A stretch of DNA of 64,000 bases from Sinomonas mesophila. Its GTDB lineage: Bacteria > Actinomycetota > Actinomycetes > Actinomycetales > Micrococcaceae. Each line of letters opens with the position of its first letter. Positions within the stretch are counted from its first letter, which is position 1. Made by a program: the position numbers and the translations under genes. Below, in pieces: positions 60,236 to 64,000 of the stretch. A model generated the notes under the pieces. The model did not search any database. It was not told where the DNA came from and saw only the letters and a list, made by a program, of their open reading frames with translations. The stretch spans positions 190,585-254,584 of the forward strand of contig NZ_KV908323.1 of assembly GCF_001999765.1 (NCBI RefSeq), given 5' to 3'.

Positions 60236-61162
60236 ATGGAGAACCGGATTGACACGGTCGCCGATCTCGTGGGGGCGATCATCGTTGAGATGGAGCGGCT
60301 GAGCTACAAGCCGTCCGTCATCAAGCAGTACCGCATCGTGTGGGACAAGCTGTGCCGGCACTCGGGCCCGATGCCCGTGGGTGCCTTCAGCGTCGAGCAC
60401 GGCATGGAATTCTTGGAGGAGGTCCTCCACATCCGCTCGCACCCGCTGAGCGAGAGGACCTCGCATCGGTGGGTGAAGGCGATCCACCTGCTGAGCGACT
60501 TCAAACGGACCGGCGTCCTGACGATACGCAGGCCCCGACGGGAGTTCGTGTTCACCGGCGCAGCCGCCGCCCCGTTCCAGGCGTACGTGGCCAGCATGGC
60601 AGCGAAGGGCATGTCGACGGCGCACATCCGCAACTCGAGCATCTTGGACCACGCCGGCCTGGAGGACATCTCCGGGCTGGAGCCAGTTCATGTCCACGGC
60701 TTCATCGAGAGCCTGGCGGTCTACGAACTGCCCACGATCTACCACACGATGTGCGCCCTGCGTAGCGTGCTGGGCTATCTCCACGGGCAGGGTATGGTCC
60801 CGCTGGACCTGAGCCCGATGGTGCCCAGGATCCGCTACACGAAGAAGGCCAGGATCCCCTCGGCATACTCCCGCGAGGAGGTGGAGCAGATGGTTGCCGC
60901 CATCGACAAGGGCAACCCCCGAGGAAGGCGCGACCTGGCACTCATCCTGCTCGCGGCAAGGCTCGGGCTGCGAGCCTCGGACATCGCCGGGCTGCGGTTC
61001 TCGAACCTCAGGTGGGACCAAGACGCCATCGAGATCGTCCAGCAGAAGACCGGCCGGGTCTTGGCACTGCCGCTGCTCAACGACGTCGGCGAAGCCCTCA
61101 TCGACTACCTGCGCAACGCCCGCGATCAAGCGATCCCATCGGGCCTGCAGAGGACGCCCTAG
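60236..61162 (+). pseudogene. tyrosine recombinase, C-terminally truncated
   Basis: The frame has 308 residues from the ATG with GGAGGG upstream. The N-terminal SAM-like core-binding domain is complete and the catalytic domain begins with the first Arg in LGLRASDIAGLRF and the Lys segment IVQQKTGRVLALPL. It stops after GEALIDYLRNARDQ, before the HxxR, second His and Tyr of the active site, so it cannot recombine DNA. It resembles the smaller TnpA-type recombinases that pair with large ones like that at 55624-57921. Confidence 0.8.
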
Positions 61163-61195
61163 CCACTCGATCATGCCCTAGCGCCAAGACGGGAT

Positions 61196-61220
61196 GTGTC
61201 CCAGGAGGCTCCTGGGACAC
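61196..61220. terminator. terminator between truncated recombinase and tctC
   Basis: GTGTCCCAGGAG and CTCCTGGGACAC are perfect 12-bp arms with a minimal loop, placed 22 bases beyond the convergent tctC stop. Confidence 0.75.
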
Positions 61221-61241
61221 ACCCCGTACAGGCAGCGGCGC

Positions 61242-62264
61242 TCAGCCCGAGTAGGCCTTCGTGATCAGGTCGACGTACTCTTGGGGCGAGCCCATCACGT
61301 CGTTGACGAGCTTCTGCACGTCGTCGCCGCTTGCGTAGTGGACCGGGCGCCCGGAGTCGGCCGCTGCCTTGACAAAGGCCTCGTCGGTCATGACCTTCTC
61401 GAAGGCTTCGCGGATCACCTGCAGCGTGCCCGGGTCGATCCCTGGGGGGGCTGCGATGAGGCGACCGCTGGAGATGAGCTTCGTGTGCAGTGTCGCGAGT
61501 TCCTTCTGGTCGTCGTTCACGACGTCCAAGAGGTTGTCGACGCCTTCGATCTCCTTCGCGCCGGTGTTCTCGCCGATGACGAGGATCGGCTTGAGGTCGC
61601 CGGCGTTGATGCCCGGCTGCTGGCTGCCGAGGGAGCGCGAGTGCAGGTCGACGTTGCCCTGGATCACGTTGAGGCTGGCCTCGTTGCTCGACTTGAAGCC
61701 GGTCACAACCTGGTTCTGCATGCCGAGCTGCTGGTTCAGGACGATGGCGTCGATGTATTCGTTCGATCCGGGCCCGGTGGCCGCGAAGCGCTTGCCGGAG
61801 ATGTCGTCCGCTGATGCGATGCTTGAGGACTTGCTGGTCACGAGCACGTCGGGCTCGGAGCTGATCTGGCCGATGTAGCTCATCGTCTTCGCGTCGTACC
61901 GGACGCCGTTGGTCTTCGCGATGGCTGCACCGAGGTGGCCGGGGCCGTTCAGCAGCACGAGGGTCTTCCCGTCCGGCTTGCCGTGCACGACTTCGTTTGT
62001 GGCGAGGATGCCGCCGGCGCCGGGCTTGTTCTCGACGATCACGGTGGCTCCGAGCTCGTCGCCGAGCTTCGGGGCGAGCATGCGAGCGTAGGCGTCGTAG
62101 CCCCCGCCCGGGTCGAAGGGGACGACCAGTGTGATCGTCTGGTTCTTGAGCTTCTCCGCTGCTTGCTCCGGGGAGCTCGACGCGCTGGTGGCTGCCGACG
62201 AGCAGCCGGTGAGAGTGCCACCGACGATAGCGAGGGCGGCGAGCCCGAGTGCGAACTTGCGCAT
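61242..62264 (-). CDS. tctC: tripartite tricarboxylate transporter substrate-binding lipoprotein
   Basis: The protein has 340 residues. A lipoprotein signal peptide with LTGCSS lipobox ends near residue 21. The mature part shows LVVPFDPGGGYDAYARMLA, VIVENKPGAGGILATNEV and the C-terminal YVDLITKAY typical of the Bug/TctC family. It captures a carboxylate outside the cell for the TctAB permease encoded next. GGACCC-type sequence precedes the ATG. Confidence 0.92.
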   Translation of the reverse strand: MRKFALGLAALAIVGGTLTGCSSAATSASSSPEQAAEKLKNQTITLVVPFDPGGGYDAYARMLAPKLGDELGATVIVENKPGAGGILATNEVVHGKPDGKTLVLLNGPGHLGAAIAKTNGVRYDAKTMSYIGQISSEPDVLVTSKSSSIASADDISGKRFAATGPGSNEYIDAIVLNQQLGMQNQVVTGFKSSNEASLNVIQGNVDLHSRSLGSQQPGINAGDLKPILVIGENTGAKEIEGVDNLLDVVNDDQKELATLHTKLISSGRLIAAPPGIDPGTLQVIREAFEKVMTDEAFVKAAADSGRPVHYASGDDVQKLVNDVMGSPQEYVDLITKAYSG

Positions 62265-62360
62265 GGGACGGGGGTCCTTTCGATTTCTGCGCCCCGATCG
62301 GTAGACGATTGGGCCGGGGAGACGGGGGGAGATCAGGATTGGGGGGATGGGAGCGGGCGC

Positions 62361-62909
62361 TCAGGCGAGTCCGAGCAGCCCGCCCGGCAGCGGCAGCTTG
62401 AGGATGATCTCGAAGGCCCCGTAGATGACGCCGCCGAGCACGACCGCGTAGATCGCGGCGAACAGCCAGGACTTGTCGGCCTGGAAGCGCAGGTAGGCCA
62501 CGGTGAAGGCGGCCATGGCGACGTAGATGCCGAAGATTGCCAGTGCGATGAAGAACCCGCCCAGCCAGCAGATCGAGGAGATCCAGTCCCTCGAGGTGAG
62601 GTTCTTGAAGAATTCGTACTCCTGCTCGGCCATCGACTTGGCGGACTCGGGCACGTCGGTCTTCGGGGCGTCTGGCTTGGGCGGGAAGAACAGCACCCGG
62701 ACGAGGAAGGACGCGCTGGCGATCGCGCCCGCGCCGCTGACGCCGAGCGGGAAGTAGGCGGCGAGTTCCTTCCAGCCCGTGGCCATCAGGTACGCCGCGA
62801 CGAACACCACGAGCAGCACGGATGTGATGATCAGGTCGGGCTTGTTCACCCGGCGCCGCCGCGAGCCGCCCTCCTCGCCGTGGACGGGGCGGATGGTGTC
62901 GATGCTCAT
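62361..62909 (-). CDS. tctB: tripartite tricarboxylate transporter small membrane subunit
   Basis: The protein has 182 residues, with a polar basic N-terminus of about 25 residues and four helices (LIITSVLLVVFVAAYLMATG, AAYFPLGVSGAGAIASASFL, WLGGFFIALAIFGIYVAMAA, LFAAIYAVVLGGVIYGAFEI). This is the TctB layout. The ATG overlaps the tctA stop (ATGA). Confidence 0.88.
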   Translation of the reverse strand: MSIDTIRPVHGEEGGSRRRRVNKPDLIITSVLLVVFVAAYLMATGWKELAAYFPLGVSGAGAIASASFLVRVLFFPPKPDAPKTDVPESAKSMAEQEYEFFKNLTSRDWISSICWLGGFFIALAIFGIYVAMAAFTVAYLRFQADKSWLFAAIYAVVLGGVIYGAFEIILKLPLPGGLLGLA

Positions 62910-64000
62910 GGACGGCCTCCGAGGGTCAGGAGCTCGCCCTTCGCGGCGCGCTTCTTGAGGGCGATGCGGATCGCGGTGAACAGGATCATGCCGGCGATGA
63001 TGACCTCGATGACGATCACGCCCGGCCGGCCGATCCAGCTGAACTGAAACAGCGTGTAGCTGACGGTGAAGTACCGCTCGAGGATCTCGCCGAGCACCAG
63101 GCCGAGCAGCAGAGGGATGCGGGGCCACTTGAAGCGGGTGGACAGCACGCCGATCGCGAGGAAGACGAGCATGATCCACACGTCGTCGAGCGAGCTGGTG
63201 TTCGAGAACGCGCCGATGGTGAGCATCGCGATGAGGAACGGGACCAACGACCTTCCGGTCACCGAGGTGAGCTTGGCAAGGGGGCGGATCAGCAGGTAGC
63301 CAAGGATGACTGCCGCGATCGTGCTCAGCACGATGATCCAGACGAGCGAGAGGGTGACCTCGAGGTGCTCGCCCAGCATCTCAGGGCCCGGGTTCAGGCC
63401 GAGGATGAGGAACGCGCCCAGCAGCACCGCCATGCTCGCGCCCGACGGGACGCCGAAGGCGATCGTCGGCACGAGGTGGCCGCCGTCCTTGGCTGTGGTG
63501 GTCGCGCCGGAGGCGATCACGCCCTCGATGGCGCCGTTGCCGAACTCCTCGGGGTTCTTCGAGGTCTGCTTGGCGTGGCCGTAGGCGATGAACTGGGAGA
63601 CCGATCCTCCGAGGCCGGGCAGGATGCCGAGGACGGCACCGATGGCACTGGCGCGCAGCATCAGCCACCAATGGCGGAAGGAGTCCTTCACGCCGACGAG
63701 GATGCCGCCCAGGTGCGGTGCCACGGCCGTCTTGGTGTGGCCCTCCTTGTCGAGCATGGACTGCAGCACCTCGGCGCCGCCGAGGAGGCCAACGACGACA
63801 GGGACGATGCCGATGCCCTCCCACAGGTGCAGGCTTCCGAAGGCGTACCGCTCGGTGCCGAGGTTCGGGTCGATCCCGACCAGCGAGAGGAGCACGCCCA
63901 TGGTGGCCATGACGAGGCCCTTGTGGATGCTGCCGCTGGAGAGCGATGCGATGAACGTCAGGCCGAGCACGGCCGCGGCGAACAGCTCTGGCGCGCTGAT
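62906..64000 (-). CDS. tctA: tripartite tricarboxylate transporter large permease subunit (5' end outside window)
   Basis: At least 365 codons lie in the window, open through the right edge. The TctA signatures are LPGLGGSVSQFIAYGHAKQTSKNPEEFGNGAIEGVIASGATTTA, seen as the pieces LPGLGGSVSQFIAYGHAKQT and GAIEGVIASGATTTAKDGG, and the LGLVLGEILERYFTVSYT segment. About nine helices are present. It forms the sodium- or proton-driven carboxylate permease with TctB and TctC. Confidence 0.92.
   Translation of the reverse strand: MSAPELFAAAVLGLTFIASLSSGSIHKGLVMATMGVLLSLVGIDPNLGTERYAFGSLHLWEGIGIVPVVVGLLGGAEVLQSMLDKEGHTKTAVAPHLGGILVGVKDSFRHWWLMLRASAIGAVLGILPGLGGSVSQFIAYGHAKQTSKNPEEFGNGAIEGVIASGATTTAKDGGHLVPTIAFGVPSGASMAVLLGAFLILGLNPGPEMLGEHLEVTLSLVWIIVLSTIAAVILGYLLIRPLAKLTSVTGRSLVPFLIAMLTIGAFSNTSSLDDVWIMLVFLAIGVLSTRFKWPRIPLLLGLVLGEILERYFTVSYTLFQFSWIGRPGVIVIEVIIAGMILFTAIRIALKKRAAKGELLTLGGRP

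Noticed and set aside
60098-61174. 358-residue minus-strand frame opposite the truncated recombinase
   Set aside because: The plus strand carries clear recombinase motifs and a ribosome binding site; the minus frame is its shadow.

Overview
The window is high-GC actinobacterial DNA, most like a Micrococcaceae genome of the Arthrobacter/Sinomonas type. That placement rests on the crgA, sortase E, trpG-like, pknB, pknA, pbpA, rodA, pstP, fhaB, fhaA, tRNA-Leu order, on GTGA/ATGA stop-start coupling throughout, and on recurrent 21-bp 'GGGGTCACC' intergenic arrays. It is inference from content; no database was searched.

Layout. 1-3.7 kb: the start of trpF (cut by the window edge), a GntR/FCD regulator, and a tightly packed dehydrogenase, QueD-like and glycosyltransferase cluster. 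3.8-16.1 kb: the cell division and cell wall signalling block, with crgA on the minus strand, a class E sortase, a 55-residue membrane protein and a TrpG/PabA-like amidotransferase on the plus strand, and the pknB-to-fhaA operon on the minus strand, closed by tRNA-Leu(CAG). 16.1-21.2 kb: a lipase maturation factor-like protein, two coupled fluoride channel genes (fluC/crcB), and a DHA2 exporter divergent from its TetR-type regulator. 21.2-25.2 kb: a kynurenine operon (kynA, kynU, a PaaX-like regulator, a kynB-like hydrolase). 25.3-31.2 kb: a secreted low-complexity protein, a second PaaX-like regulator, a LuxR-type regulator and small enzymes. 31.2-54.9 kb: an accessory catabolic region. 55.0-61.2 kb: decayed mobile DNA, with a 2.6-kb recombinase element lying inside a YhcG/DUF1016 nuclease gene, an ECF sigma operon and a truncated recombinase. 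61.2-64.0 kb: a tripartite tricarboxylate transporter (tctC, tctB, tctA), with tctA running off the end.

How the genes work together. The main theme of 21-55 kb appears to be anthranilate. The kyn operon converts tryptophan to anthranilate. The StyA1/StyA2B-type flavin monooxygenases with an SDR and an AraC-type regulator resemble indole-oxidising (iif-type) clusters. A PF04199 hydrolase coupled to a thiamine diphosphate enzyme could take isatin through isatinate towards anthranilate. A 2-aminobenzoate-CoA ligase-like enzyme and a fused monooxygenase/old-yellow-enzyme protein match the aerobic 2-aminobenzoyl-CoA route. An AAHS-family transporter completes the set. Two shared cis signals tie these loci together. 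One is a 14-bp palindrome TTGACGNNCGTCAA lying over the -35 element of four separate operons. The other is a 20-bp-spaced direct repeat placed identically upstream of the SDR/StyA operon and of a tiny-gene operon 16 kb away.

Other notable features are two intergenic repeat families (one runs into the fluC coding sequence), a metal-efflux regulator/transporter pair broken by frameshifts, and an inhibitor-like I36 domain fragment open in frame with an ECF sigma factor. Functions in the accessory part are predicted from motifs and context only.
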